This document shows, piece after piece, positions 33,862 through 45,499 of a DNA stretch of 64,000 nt. The notes under the pieces are model-generated. The model was not told the origin of the DNA and did no database searches. It saw only the letters and a program-made list of their open reading frames with translations. Every line of letters begins with the position of its first letter. The first letter of the stretch is position 1. The position numbers and the translations under genes are program-made. This stretch comes from Promerops cafer (lineage: Eukaryota; Chordata; Aves; Passeriformes; Nectariniidae): NCBI GenBank assembly GCA_013398275.1, contig VZSE01002719.1, positions 62,001 through 126,000 of the forward strand, given 5' to 3'.

Positions 33862-36800
33862 TGTGGGATTAAAGTCCTGTGTATGATAAGGCTGCAGCAG
33901 TGAGGGAGGTAGAAGTTCAACTTCCATCAGCTGGGGGCTTTCATTCCTGAGAAAAGGTAACTGTGCCCCCAGAATAGATGATATGGGTGACAGATCACAA
34001 ATCTGCTGCCTCGCCTGGAACAGTCTCTTCATCTCTGGAGAGTAAAAAGTGATAAAAGGCTCTCCAGACAGAGCTGCCCATTCTAGAAGTGAGCCTGTCC
34101 AGCAGCCCTGGATGTTTTCCATCCGACTGCCTTGATGTGGTATCACCAGAGGAACCTGTGCTGGAAGTCCCTCCAATCTCTGTAGGACCAGGACAGCTGC
34201 ATTCCCAGCTCAGTAGCTACAGCAAATGAGCAGGGTTCTTTTGGTGCCTCTTTTCTCAGTAGCTCAAGCAGTTTTCTCTTCTCACTGATGTTTCCAACCT
34301 AAGCCCTGAAGGGTCTGGACTGACAATACATTTAGGATGTGTTGTATCTCATGCAGCCCTAAACAGCAGCGCTCATTCAGCACTCTTTTGAACAATCTGA
34401 ACAATGTGTCTAAAAAGAAAACCATGGTTTAGGCAGTAAAATCCCACCAGGTAAAGAATCTCAAACATCAAAACTGCATTATTTAGTATTCTGAAGGAGT
34501 ACATGCTAGAATCATTGTAATGGCCAAGGAAAAACCTGGTGAAGGGCCCAGGGTAGGTCTTTCTCAGACATCATTTCTAGCTGCAGCCCAGCCCAGCCAG
34601 CAGAATTAGACAAGATGGCAAAGTGCTACCTCCATGGTAGGAAAACGTTTGAGTCCCTCTCAACCAGCCTGAAGAGCAACCTCTTTTCTCAGTTAAAACA
34701 ACTTCTGCTCTTAGTCAAAAGACACTCCAAGGTAGCTGGAAATATTAGATAGCAAAAGAGAGAAAAAAAGTCTAATTAACTAAAGGTCATTATACCTTTT
34801 CTCACATCCTTTTATAACCTCCAGAGGATCCCGAGCTCTGGACTGGATTCATGTTGGCACTGGGGATGTGCATGTGCTCCCTGCAGCTCCCTCCCTGTCA
34901 TCCAGCAAACAGTGGCTGTCAGACAAGAAAGAGAGAAACAGCAAAGAGCATCCTCCCTACGAGGAGCTGTTTTGCCAAAACACCTACTACCCGGTGTTTA
35001 GCCCTCATTGTGGGTTACAGTGGCTCCCAAATGACTCTGTAAAAGTACACTGGCTCTGCTTAGATTCCTTGCTGAACACTTGTTTGTCTCAGGACTTGGA
35101 TTTGGCACATGTGGGTTGTGAATGTTGTTTGATCTCCCCGTGGGGTGGGTGGAACTGTGTGCAAGGGACTGACCTGACATAAGCAGTGAGGGGAAGGGAA
35201 TTTTTGAACTCTGTGATTAATCTAACTGCTGTATCTTGTCTGGCCAATCAGACAGGCAAAGGTTGTTCTTTGTTTAACAAAAGAATCATAATTTTCAACA
35301 ACAATGCCTTGAAGTGTTTTCCTGAGACTCACCTCAGCCTTAGAAGGGAAAATTCACATTTCAAAAATACCTGTTAAGCATTATGCTTAGCTAAAATGCA
35401 GCTTTTCTTCTTTACTGCTATGTACCTTGGCTTGTCACATCCCTTGTTAGCACTCTGGTCACCAAGACCCTTCCAGCAGCCAGTGTTCATGGTGGAGGGG
35501 CTGGGGTTTATATCATCAACGTGAGGGGGAAGGGGGACCACTTGTGCACAGTTACTGTGGCAGAAGAACAATTGCCTGATTCAGTGTCCTCATTCCTTTT
35601 GTTTTCTTTGCTGAGAATTTTCCCCTTTCTGAAACACTAAACAGCTCGTTTCTTCCAACCTAAACAAATGATCCTGCCAGCTACTGATTTTTCCCTCCTT
35701 TCTATTTCTAATGGTTAGTACTGTAAGTACAAGTTTCCATTTGTTTGATAGTGGGTCAGGAGGCCAAGAAGAGCGAGGGACAGCTCCTGTTACGCATCAA
35801 TGCTGTGCCAAACTCTTCAATTTGGCTACACCATGAGTGTCATCACCCTTGGACTCCACCAACTCCACTGGCCACCTCCCAGGGAGCTGCTGCTTTGGCT
35901 GGAAACAGGCAGAGTGCACTAAGACAGCAACAGAGACTCCATCCTCAGAGCCATGTGTGTCCCTTTTACTGAGCTGGTGCTTTCTCCCCTCTGTGTTATC
36001 GTGTTATTCCCCACACCACAGTCCAGTTAAGCCAGTCCTCCAGATAAGGAAGGCTGTTGTGTTAGGAAAGCTGGCAATAAGCTTCAGCATCAACCCAGAA
36101 CGAGTCCAAAGGGCTGCAGCTGACAGGCTACAGTCATTCCTTCCCACGGAAGAGTATCAGGGAAAAGAGGGAATATTTCTGCCGACGCAGACCACTGAGA
36201 GGTTTTGTATTTGACGGGTCCGTGCTCAAAGCAGGCAAAATCCAACACAGACGTGAACCTACTGGAGTCATGGACTTACACCATGGATGAATTTGGCTTG
36301 AGCTCTCTTACCACATGTCTGAATAAGCAGTTGGTAGGTTTAAAAAAGCCCCTGGTTTCACTAGCCTTACTGGAGCTCTGAATTGGAGTAAAAAATTCAC
36401 AGTGACCTTCAAACCCATACATTACATGGCTGACAGTAGTTTTCATTCCATTTTGTGAACAGCACTACTTTGAGTGGGTTCTCAGATCCCTAAGCTTCCC
36501 TCGAGTTTAATGTATGAATGAACCCAAAGCAAAAAAAAAAGGCAACTGCAGCAGATCATGACAATCATGCTCCTTCATGTTCTGGGACGGAGCTGCTCTG
36601 TGTGCTCCCCCCTCCACCCAACCTGCTCCCCAGTTTGGGTGAAATCATGTCTTTGGCCTTCAACAGGCAGCCCTGTTTGAAGTGGCTGCTGCGGAGAACC
36701 TGGAGCCACAGGCTGCTGGAAATGAAAGAGCAGGCTGAGCTTGCACATCTCCTTCTTGGCTGCTCCTGGCATAAGCTGGAGCAGGGAGAGATGGGTATGA

Positions 36801-38984
36801 GGGCTGACTGCTCTGTGTGAGAAGACGAGATGTCCATGGGGGTAACGAGGCCAGCAGAGACCATGGTGTCACTGACAGGGACCCAGTCCCGCCGGACTAA
36901 ATCCAGGCTCAAGCTATTTGTACTCCCTGCGGGAAAGAAAAGCTTAAAACAAAAGGAGTATAAAAGTAGCTGAAAACTTGGCAAAATGCATACAAAAGAG
37001 TCAGGGAAATTGGATGAATAAAATGCCCCCCACCCCCAGGTGCCAGCAACATAAACATTGGAAAAGCTGGAGCGCTCAAATGGCTTTGCTTTCATAAAGT
37101 GCCTTTTTTTTCCCCCAGACTTTTTTGGTTCTGTTTTTCTTCTTTATCTCTCCCCAGCAGTGGCTGACAGATGACCTTTAAAGCCCCGGAGAGCTGCCCC
37201 AGCAGGTGATTTACTAACAGCTGTGCCAGTCAGCAAACTGGAGGGGCAGAGGTCGGGGCTGCCCAGCCAATTCAGGGTGGGATTTAATTAAAGAAAGATG
37301 CATTACACTTTTTATTGATTTGTGTGCATGCACACATGAGCCTTTTCTTCTTTTCCTCTTTCTTTTTTTTATGTTTATGTCCCTGCTCCATGCACCTGGA
37401 CATTTTCTCCCGGCTGTGTCAGCCTTGCCGCCTCACCCCCCAAAGACACCACTCCCTGAAATCCCATCTCACACTTCCAGAGGGGCTGGGAACAGGTGGG
37501 GAGGACACAAGTGGAGAGGAACCCAGCAACTGACAGCACACGGCATCCCTGCTTTTCCCTCGGTATTCATGGGGTGCTGGATGGGTATTTGAGGGAAGCC
37601 GGGTTTTCTTTCCCTCTCCCCCGTGGTAAAACTCTGCCATTCTTCTATCTTCCAGATGATCCATTGGGAGAGGGGGAAGGAAGGCATTAAAAGGACAAGT
37701 CTTGCCTTTTCGTCTAGGATCAAAGGCTTTTCTACTAAAGACCGTGGGCATTTTTGGAGCAGCAAAATGCACGGTAAAAAGACAGAATAAAAATTCTGTG
37801 ACTCTGTGCTCACACACCAGTGTAGTTCAGTATTCTCACTCATGCACCTAATCCCCTTTTTTCTTGCTAACTCAGACTTTTACTATTTATCTGCTGTTAT
37901 TTTTATCAGATTTTTAAAATATATAATATTCATATATAAACAAACTTCCATTCAACTTCCATTCACTTGTGAGTTTAAAAAGTGCAGTGATCACCATGCC
38001 TGGCTAAGGCCACAGCTTGGAGAAAAGCTTCAGATTTGCTGTGAAGTCTTTCAGCGATGGACAATCTGCTGTTCTAGTGTTGAAATTAATCCTTCACAAA
38101 ATAAATAAGATTTTGTGACCAAGTTTTTCCAAAGTCATTTTTCAGTCACAGAGTCTTACAGGGAGGAGTCAGATAAATTAAATCATCTTGCTTTTTCTCA
38201 AAAGTCACTGCCCTCACAGATGTTTTTACCAAATCACTTTGCAGTCTTCCCTTGAGTAAAACACCTGGAGCTTCTGATGACTCCCAATGCAAGGCAGATT
38301 TCATAGGCTTCAGATCCTTTGGTGAGCTTTTTTCTGAACCCTTTCCAATTTTCCCAGCTCTTTTCTCGGCCTTATTGGTCTCTTTCCAAGGCATGGTGGT
38401 TGTCATTGGCCTGGAAGTCCCTGTCACAGGTGAGGTTTCTATGGACTGAGATGTTCCAAGTACAGCTGCCAAATTTCCCTTAAAAACGTTCCCTACAGCT
38501 CACCATCCTGGGCTTAGGTATCCAGATGTGACACATCCAAGCCTTGGTTGGATTCACGTGGCTTCTGAAAAGGCAAGAAGGGGCAGCCACCTGAACCAAA
38601 GACAAAGGAGGTTTCAGAGTAGTTGAGGATCTGAGGGTTCCCCTTTCCTTCTCACTCTGGTTTCTACCATTATGGTTTTACACCCATGCACTGGCAGCAG
38701 CCATTGTCCATAGGTCAGAATTCTACAGCCCTAACTTGAGGCAAACTCTTTCCAAAAATTGATGGTTTTGGTGTAGCAGACTGGCCTGGAATGTCTAGAT
38801 CTAAACTAATTACACATCCATCACAGACTTCCCGTCATCCTGCCAAAACTGGGATGCCTGTGTTCGGCTGAGCCTTTCAACACCACCAAGGCATCTGTAC
38901 ATCCAGTTCCCTTTAAAATGCATGGGAAATAAATACCCAACATCTCTACGTGGCTTTGAAAATACCCCTGCAATCTTCAACCCT
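33862..38984. other. intergenic DNA without recognisable genes
   Basis: I see no gene here. A minus-strand ORF of 107 codons (34176-33853) sits behind an acceptor-like 'ctgtcctggtcctacag' but has no recognisable domain. A pyrimidine-rich patch occurs near 37330-37380 and a short AT-rich patch near 37910-37940. Otherwise the sequence is ordinary non-coding DNA. Confidence 0.5.
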
Positions 38985-39240
38985 TGCTTCCCATCTGTAA
39001 AACAGGAATAACAGCAATTCCTACCCCGTATCTGCTTTATCAGTCTTGTCTGTGCAGACCACAAATTCTATGAGACATGAACTGGCTGAGACTAAATATA
39101 GGTACAATGTCTAGCACAGTTTTTATTAGAGCCCCTAGGCACTACAGCTCCATAAATATCCATGTTGACTTTTTTCAGATTAAGAACACATCAATGGGCG
39201 CTTTGCTCAAGTAAGAACTGCAGGATCTGGCACTGCTGCT
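38985..39240 (+). repeat. ancient amniote interspersed repeat (CR1-L3/MIR-like)
   Basis: The sequence has 'cttcccatctgtaaaacagg' and 'aataacagcaattcctaccc' at 38987-39025, followed by 'gtctagcacag' and 'gagcccctaggcactacag' near 39108-39150. These correspond to the well-known old amniote wording 'ccatctgtaaaatggggat ... gcctagcaca ... ggcctctaggcgctac'. From 39190 'tcaatgggcgctttgctcaa' and 'gtaagaactgcaggatctgg' match a second such segment. The family name and exact ends are uncertain. Confidence 0.7.
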
Positions 39241-40058
39241 CTTAAACCCTAATAGGAATGAGAGAGTCTGAAGCCTCTCCCAGGCTCATTCACTGGTATC
39301 AATGCTTTTAATACCAAGTCAGCTGTTGTGACATAAAGGATATGTTTCTCTTGGTGCTGTTTCTTGGAACTGAAGAGCCCTCCTGAAGTTTTAATTTTCT
39401 TTACTGAAAAGCCCTGCTATGGTAAATCATCAACTCACCAAATTTATAGGAGGCACAGCACTTAGTATGTCACGTCTCTGAGCCCAGCCTACTGATTCAC
39501 TTACTTATGCTTTTGTTCTTTTGCTTTGTAGTTCTCTTGATTTCAGCAACTGTCTATCATTTTCATGAGGCTTGCTGGCTAGAATGCCCCCTACTATTCC
39601 AGTAATCATTGCCCTGCTAGTGTTTATTACTGACTGAATCGCTGCACAGACTGGTAAAATGACCTGAGCTGTATGAATTTTCCCTCAAGTCTCTGGGGCC
39701 TCACAATTCTTGAAAGAATGTAAAGGAAGAAAAAAAAAGGAGCTTAGTTATGGGGAAGGGTTAAAGTCAAGTTTCTCTGCAATAGCATATTTCTTCACTG
39801 CCTTTGGTGCCTCTGACACTGAGCACTCACCACATCACCTTCAATACTCAGGGAGCAGCTGCGAACTTGCCATGAGATGAGGACAGAGCCAGGTAGCCTT
39901 CAGCAGCCCATTGTGCATCGGTGCATCAGGAGACTGCTGCTTAAATTATATGTGCTCCTCCTCTACAAAACATTCCCCCTGGATGGGGTCCCAACACGCT
40001 GGGGACTGCCTGGGTGTTTGGGGTGTATTTGAGTTGAGGTTTGTGGTAGGTGCACTGT

Positions 40059-40091
40059 AAAAAAACAAAACAAAACAAAACACAAACAAAC
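40059..40091. repeat. (CAAAA)n simple repeat
   Basis: CAAAA units repeat about four times, with A-rich flanks and CACAAACAAAC decay at the right end. Simple sequence. Confidence 0.85.
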
Positions 40092-40214
40092 CACACATAC
40101 ACTTACAAAAAACCAGTGACCAATACAAGATAATACACAGACGTGTAAATAACTGTGGGTAGGTTTCCAAAACACAGACTCTGTCTAACTTTTATCAGTG
40201 GTTTGTTTCCCTTC

Positions 40215-40350
40215 TGGCTGAGATTCTCAAAAGTGGGTGCCTAAAATTAGTCTCTCCGGGGTAAAAGCTTCAAAAGCATCTTAATAACACAGGAATCTAA
40301 GTGCCTCGTATAGCACTTCTTAAAGGCTCTGGAAAATCTCAGCTCTCCAG
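40215..40350. repeat. ancient amniote interspersed repeat (second type)
   Basis: Words such as 'gagattctcaaaagtgggtg' (40220), 'agcttcaaaagcatcttaat' (40267), 'aggaatctaagtgcctcgta' (40291) and 'ggaaaatctcagct' (40330) match an old repeat built of palindromic 'ttttcaaaagtgcctaagt / aggagcctaagtccca' blocks common in turtles and crocodilians. The copy is strongly diverged. Confidence 0.6.
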
Positions 40351-43300
40351 CCACATCTTTAGTGATACGATTTTTAAATGCCCAGAGCTCACGGTAGCTG
40401 CCGTGGCAGCCGAGGGTGAGGATTCTTCCAAGGAAGTGGGGCATCCATCATACTTGTCTGCTGGCCTGATCCTGCTCAAAGAATCACACCTAATATGGAT
40501 TCCCACGTTCAACACAACTCTAAACTTAAACCAGTTTTTAAAGCCTGGAGTCACTTTCTATGCCATGGATCCCACACCAGAGCATTTGCAGTTATGAATC
40601 AGACCACAAATGCTGTTGTTTTGGGGAAGATTTCACAGCACTGTTGTTCCCATATCCACAGCTCATCATTGCTGTCAGATGTGCTAGCTTTAGGCCATAG
40701 GGGGTATAAAGGGCACCAAAAAAAACAAGCGCAATTTCTTCTCTCATGCAAATTTTATTACAGTTGTATGGGGGGGACTGTAAAAGATTTCTGTGTTTAG
40801 CTGCTTCTTATGGAAAGCGGATTTTTTTCCACAGTATTAAAACAAAAACAAAGAAAACAAAACCAAATTTCACCCCGAAATAAAGGCCAAAGAACTCCTG
40901 GCACAGCTATTTCAGAGTAAGTTGTTCCACACTCCTAATTCTGCAAGAGCTCCCCATGGAAAACATGGAACAAAAAGCAGTTTTTCCTTCTAGGAGAGTT
41001 TCAGTTACTGAGTAGGCCACCATGAGGAGCAGAAATCAATTAGCAAAGGAACACCAAAGTCTATTCTGTGTAACTCTGGGTATGTGTGTGCAGAATGCTC
41101 ATCTCTGGGATCTCATGGCACCTAGGGAAGCATCCCATCATGGAATACACACTTCAGAAACAGAGGGGACAGCCTTTGCCATTCCTAGCTGTCTCTCTCA
41201 CAAGGACAGAGGGACATAGCTGAAGGAAACCCAGGCCAAAGACTGGAAGGGACCAACACAGCCACAGAATCCCTGGCAGATGCCAAGGGAAGAGTGTCTT
41301 CAGAAGCCCTCCTCAACCACGCTGCCAAATCACTGCTGCTCAGGGGAAGGGAAACTTTGCTGCTGACCAAGAAAAGAAAGAGAAGCAGTAAAAAACAGCC
41401 AGGGCAAGCATTAAGTCAGTGCAAAACCTCTTTGTTACAGCTAGATCTCAGCCAGCATTTTACTCACTGAATTTAGCCTTGATCTTGTTTCCATATGGGT
41501 CACCTAGAGGTTATGGCTTCCTAATCTTATGTATCGATCTCATGTCTGAGCTGTTTTCAGGATATATCATATGTCTCTGCACTGCTTGTCAAGCATTTGT
41601 TACGATATCAGAATTCACGCCCGGCCACTCGGCTTCACCACATACAGTCACACACAGTATATCATCTGAAGTCTCCAAATGAGGTTTTCTGATTAAATAA
41701 AAATCTTTATTCACTAGGTGAAAATCCTCCACGCAAGTTGTCTCTATCGTTAACATTTTCTTTTGCTATTAATATTGTTGCCGTTGAGCTATTCACTGGG
41801 GAGCAAGTACAATGAACGAGAGGCACTGGAAGGTCAGAAGGAATCAATATTAATGAAAAGTAAACATACAAGTCAGGGAGGAATCACAAACCCAGTTTGA
41901 AGCTAATTTGGTTTTTATTCCAGAAAATATGCATGGTGTTTTTTGCATTGTCTTCACACAGTTCTTGTTTGGAAGTGTTGTTAGGAACTTTTGAACTCAC
42001 TTCAGTTTCTAAGCTGCTGCACTGTCAGCCAAACATTTCTTGTTCAACCAGGGCCCCAATGCAGGCCTAATTCAAGAAAATGGCAAATTTTCCTTTGGTG
42101 TCCATGGGGGAGCTCCTGACAAGCAGACCCCTAAGGGCCCTAGAAAAGACACCAGCCACGTTTCCAGCAGCATCATAAGCCCTTTTCCAAGCTCTCCTTC
42201 TGCTTGGATGTAGAGCAAATCTTCCACGTACAGCTGTGCTTCATGCTAAATATGGAGCAGCAATCAAACATCTGTGGAGAGTTCATATTTGTCATGTTTA
42301 CACGAGTATTTATTCCTCCTTTGTCTTCAGGCAGCAACTACTACATAATGTATTTGGTATGATTAATTGTGGGAATGTTGTTCATCCCAGCATAGCATGA
42401 CATCTCCAATTACATGACATCTTTCTATCATTTGTAAGGGAAGAAGTGATTTCTGTATCTTGACATGTTTATCATTGTTAGGGTGAGCTGGTTATCTTAT
42501 ATGGGCCTGCTCCCTGGTTCTCAGGGCTGACAGACTATGGTTTCACATTAAAATCACATATGCCTTGTTATTGCAGCTGCATCTTGAAAGGAAAGCAAAT
42601 AAAGGCATCTCCACCACACAAGAGCTGTAAGGTGATGTTTTGTTCAATGAGCCAGTGGTTTGCAAGGTCGTTCTAGGCTATTATCATTTATACAGTTACT
42701 GGGTGTTTGATTTTCCCAGTATTTTTTTTACATCTCAACAATGGAAAATGTAACACACATGTTCATAGTCTTGCACAAGCTCGAACTGATCACAAACCTT
42801 CCCTGTGGGTGGGATTTGCCTCACCTATTTTGAGCCATCTATTTAAAAGCTGGGCATCTGCTCTGAATCAAGCACTCAGTCACCAGTGACAGATGCTTCT
42901 TGAGAGATGGTTTGTCCCAACCTGGTTTCAACATAAAATTTCAGATATAAGGAAATTCTAAGGATTCAATATTTTTGCCCAATTATTAGTTTAAAAAAAA
43001 AGTGTAATACATCTTTGTAGCTCTGCTTCAAAACTTACAAAACTTTTTATCTTCAGCATTTTTCAAATGCATTAATGCAAAGATGAATTGAAAAATCTCT
43101 CAAGAAAGCTGTGAGATCCAGGGTAAAATTCTCATCCTGGTGGACTCCACAGAACTTTGTACAAAATTCAAGATATCAGGCAGCATGAGAAAACTGGGCA
43201 TCTCATACTCTACTTCATGTTTTGAGTACACAATTTAGCTACTGAAGGACTTGTGCAGTTTTAGCTGAGGCCAAGCATCAGAAGGAAGTAGAGGACCAAC

Positions 43301-44374
43301 CATCCAGTCATGGAAAGAGGGAAATAAGCTTCAATCATTGGATAAACAGAGCATTCCTTTCAGTTCGTTGCAGTAGGACTCCAGACAATATAAAGATGTT
43401 TTATTTAAAGCACGGTGCTGCTTGCCTGCCCTGAAGTTTGCAAACTAAAGGAGTGAATGCAAAAGTCCATTTGCAGTTTAGCTCATCCACTAATGAACTA
43501 GATGAAAACCAGAGCTAATGAAAATCTGGTCAGCAACTTGCATGCCAACCTAAATTGTCTCAGGAATGTAAAGCTTAGTATTTCAAAGAAAACTTAAGAA
43601 TCAGAGATTTGGGAAAACACAGAAAGCCAACATGATGGTCTGAGAAAAGTTTCACCAATGAACAAGAGGGCTCCTGTTGTCCTGATAATTTTGCTGTTTG
43701 TTGTAGCTGTTCTATTGCCTCTGAGCAGAAGAAGTGACCCTTTGCACATATTCAAATAAGATACAAACATGGGAATGGTTTCTTCTAGAAGTGCCTGAAC
43801 AGGAAAACAGCTCCACAAAGAAATTGAGGAGTAGGTGTTCTTATTTGCAAGCACATCAGCATTTTTCCTTACCCTGCTCATTCCAAGGTTGCTTTTATTG
43901 GTGAAGGCAGAGCTGCAGAGGCCAAGATCAAGTGAACGTTCACTTCAGTAATTGCTGAATTCCTCAGTTTAGAAACTGTATTCTGTAAGCCAGGGCAATG
44001 GACTGCACAGAACCTCTTTCCATCTCTGCAAAACACAATCATCTGGAAGCACGACCTTGTGTTTTTCATTAGAGTTATTGGTATGATAATTGCTTGGTTA
44101 TTAACACTTAATGCAAACTCTTGCAAACCGTTTCAGCTGCAGTGCTGCTGCTTTGTTTCTGCTGCTGTGAGAATGAGAGGGAAGAATTGGTAGTCCTTCC
44201 TTTCAAAAAATGGGCCTGCATGAATTATATCCCGATATATAAATCTTTGTTGAATTACCCAAGGTGGGGGGGGTTGGAAGATTAAGTCTCTAATTTTTTA
44301 CTAACCTGCACTTGCCACTGGTAAGTGTGCAGTTTCTTGAGCTAATGTTTTTTGTATAGACACAAAAAGGCAAG

Positions 44375-44389
44375 ACACACACACACACA
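44375..44389. repeat. (AC)n microsatellite
   Basis: About seven AC dinucleotides. Short simple repeat. Confidence 0.9.
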
Positions 44390-44880
44390 GAGCACTAATG
44401 TCCAAGGAGGCAGCAGCAATATAGGTAAGTTTTCTCTTCCATAGCTTACAATTAATGGACCTGGAGAACCTCCTAAAAGGATTAATTAGTGTTTTAATTG
44501 GTTCTCTCACCATCATATTTTTGTTTACCCATACCCAGAGGATCTCCAGCTGTGTTAAGCAGTTTTCCAATTAATAACGCATTTGAACTTAATGGCCCAG
44601 TTTTTCTGACTCAGCCATTTTTTCCGCCTGGTTTATTTAGCTGACTTACAGCATGTAATTTCCACATACTTCTCAGCAGCTGGAACCCACTGAATGCTGC
44701 CACTGTCCCTGGGCAAGTGCTGCCTGATACCCTCCACGTCCTCTGTGGGAGTCCTTGTAGCCCTCTCTTGGCAGATAAAGAAATGCCTTTATAAAGGTCC
44801 ACTGCTGCATTTTTGGTTTCTCTCAAAGCTTCATGGCCAGCCCCTTCTAGTCCTCCCATTTCCTGTTGCTTTTTGGTTGG

Positions 44881-44893
44881 TTTTTTTTTTTTT
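44881..44893. repeat. poly(T) run
   Basis: Thirteen T residues followed by CAG. It looks acceptor-like, but no exon with homology follows. Confidence 0.9.
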
Positions 44894-45454
44894 CAGCAAT
44901 GACTCAGCTGTTTATTTTCCTCTTCCTGCCCCTTCTTCCATTCTGTGACTGAGCTGTTATCACCCGCTGGGCAGTAAGAGGAAGGTGAGGACTGCTTTTT
45001 CTTGTACAAGCAGGAGAGGCCAGGGAATGACTGATAACATAAGAGAGGGAAAGGTGAAAAAAGAGCCTGTGCCTCCAAGCTTCTTCCTTCTAGCCCTAAG
45101 AAGAGTCCTTTAGGAGAGTTGATCTCACCGGCCTTGCTGCATTGCCTTCTTGTTCAGTGCTCCCTGTGCATCACCTGCTCTCAGCCAATGGTGGAAGAAA
45201 AAACACGAAAGAGGCAAGTCTCATGGCTGAAACTAGGAACTATGCAATCCAAATTAACGGATCAAACTGCTCAGGTACGTTCCTGAACTTCCTGAACCAA
45301 CCCTGTTGTCAAACCAGTCCTTCCCCACTTAATTGGAGGAAGTTGCCAGGGATCTTTTACCAAGAATTTCGCATGTCATGATGAGATGAAGGTTACCCCA
45401 ACCTGAAATAAGAAGTGTCATGAAGCAAAATAATGCATGGGAGCATGAACCACC

Positions 45455-45499
45455 AAAAAAAAAAAAAAGAAAAAAAAAAAAAAAAACAAAACAAAAAAA
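45455..45499. repeat. A-rich tract
   Basis: Long A runs are broken by single G and C residues, ending in ACAAAACAAAAAAA. There is no recognisable retrocopy on its 5' side. Confidence 0.9.
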
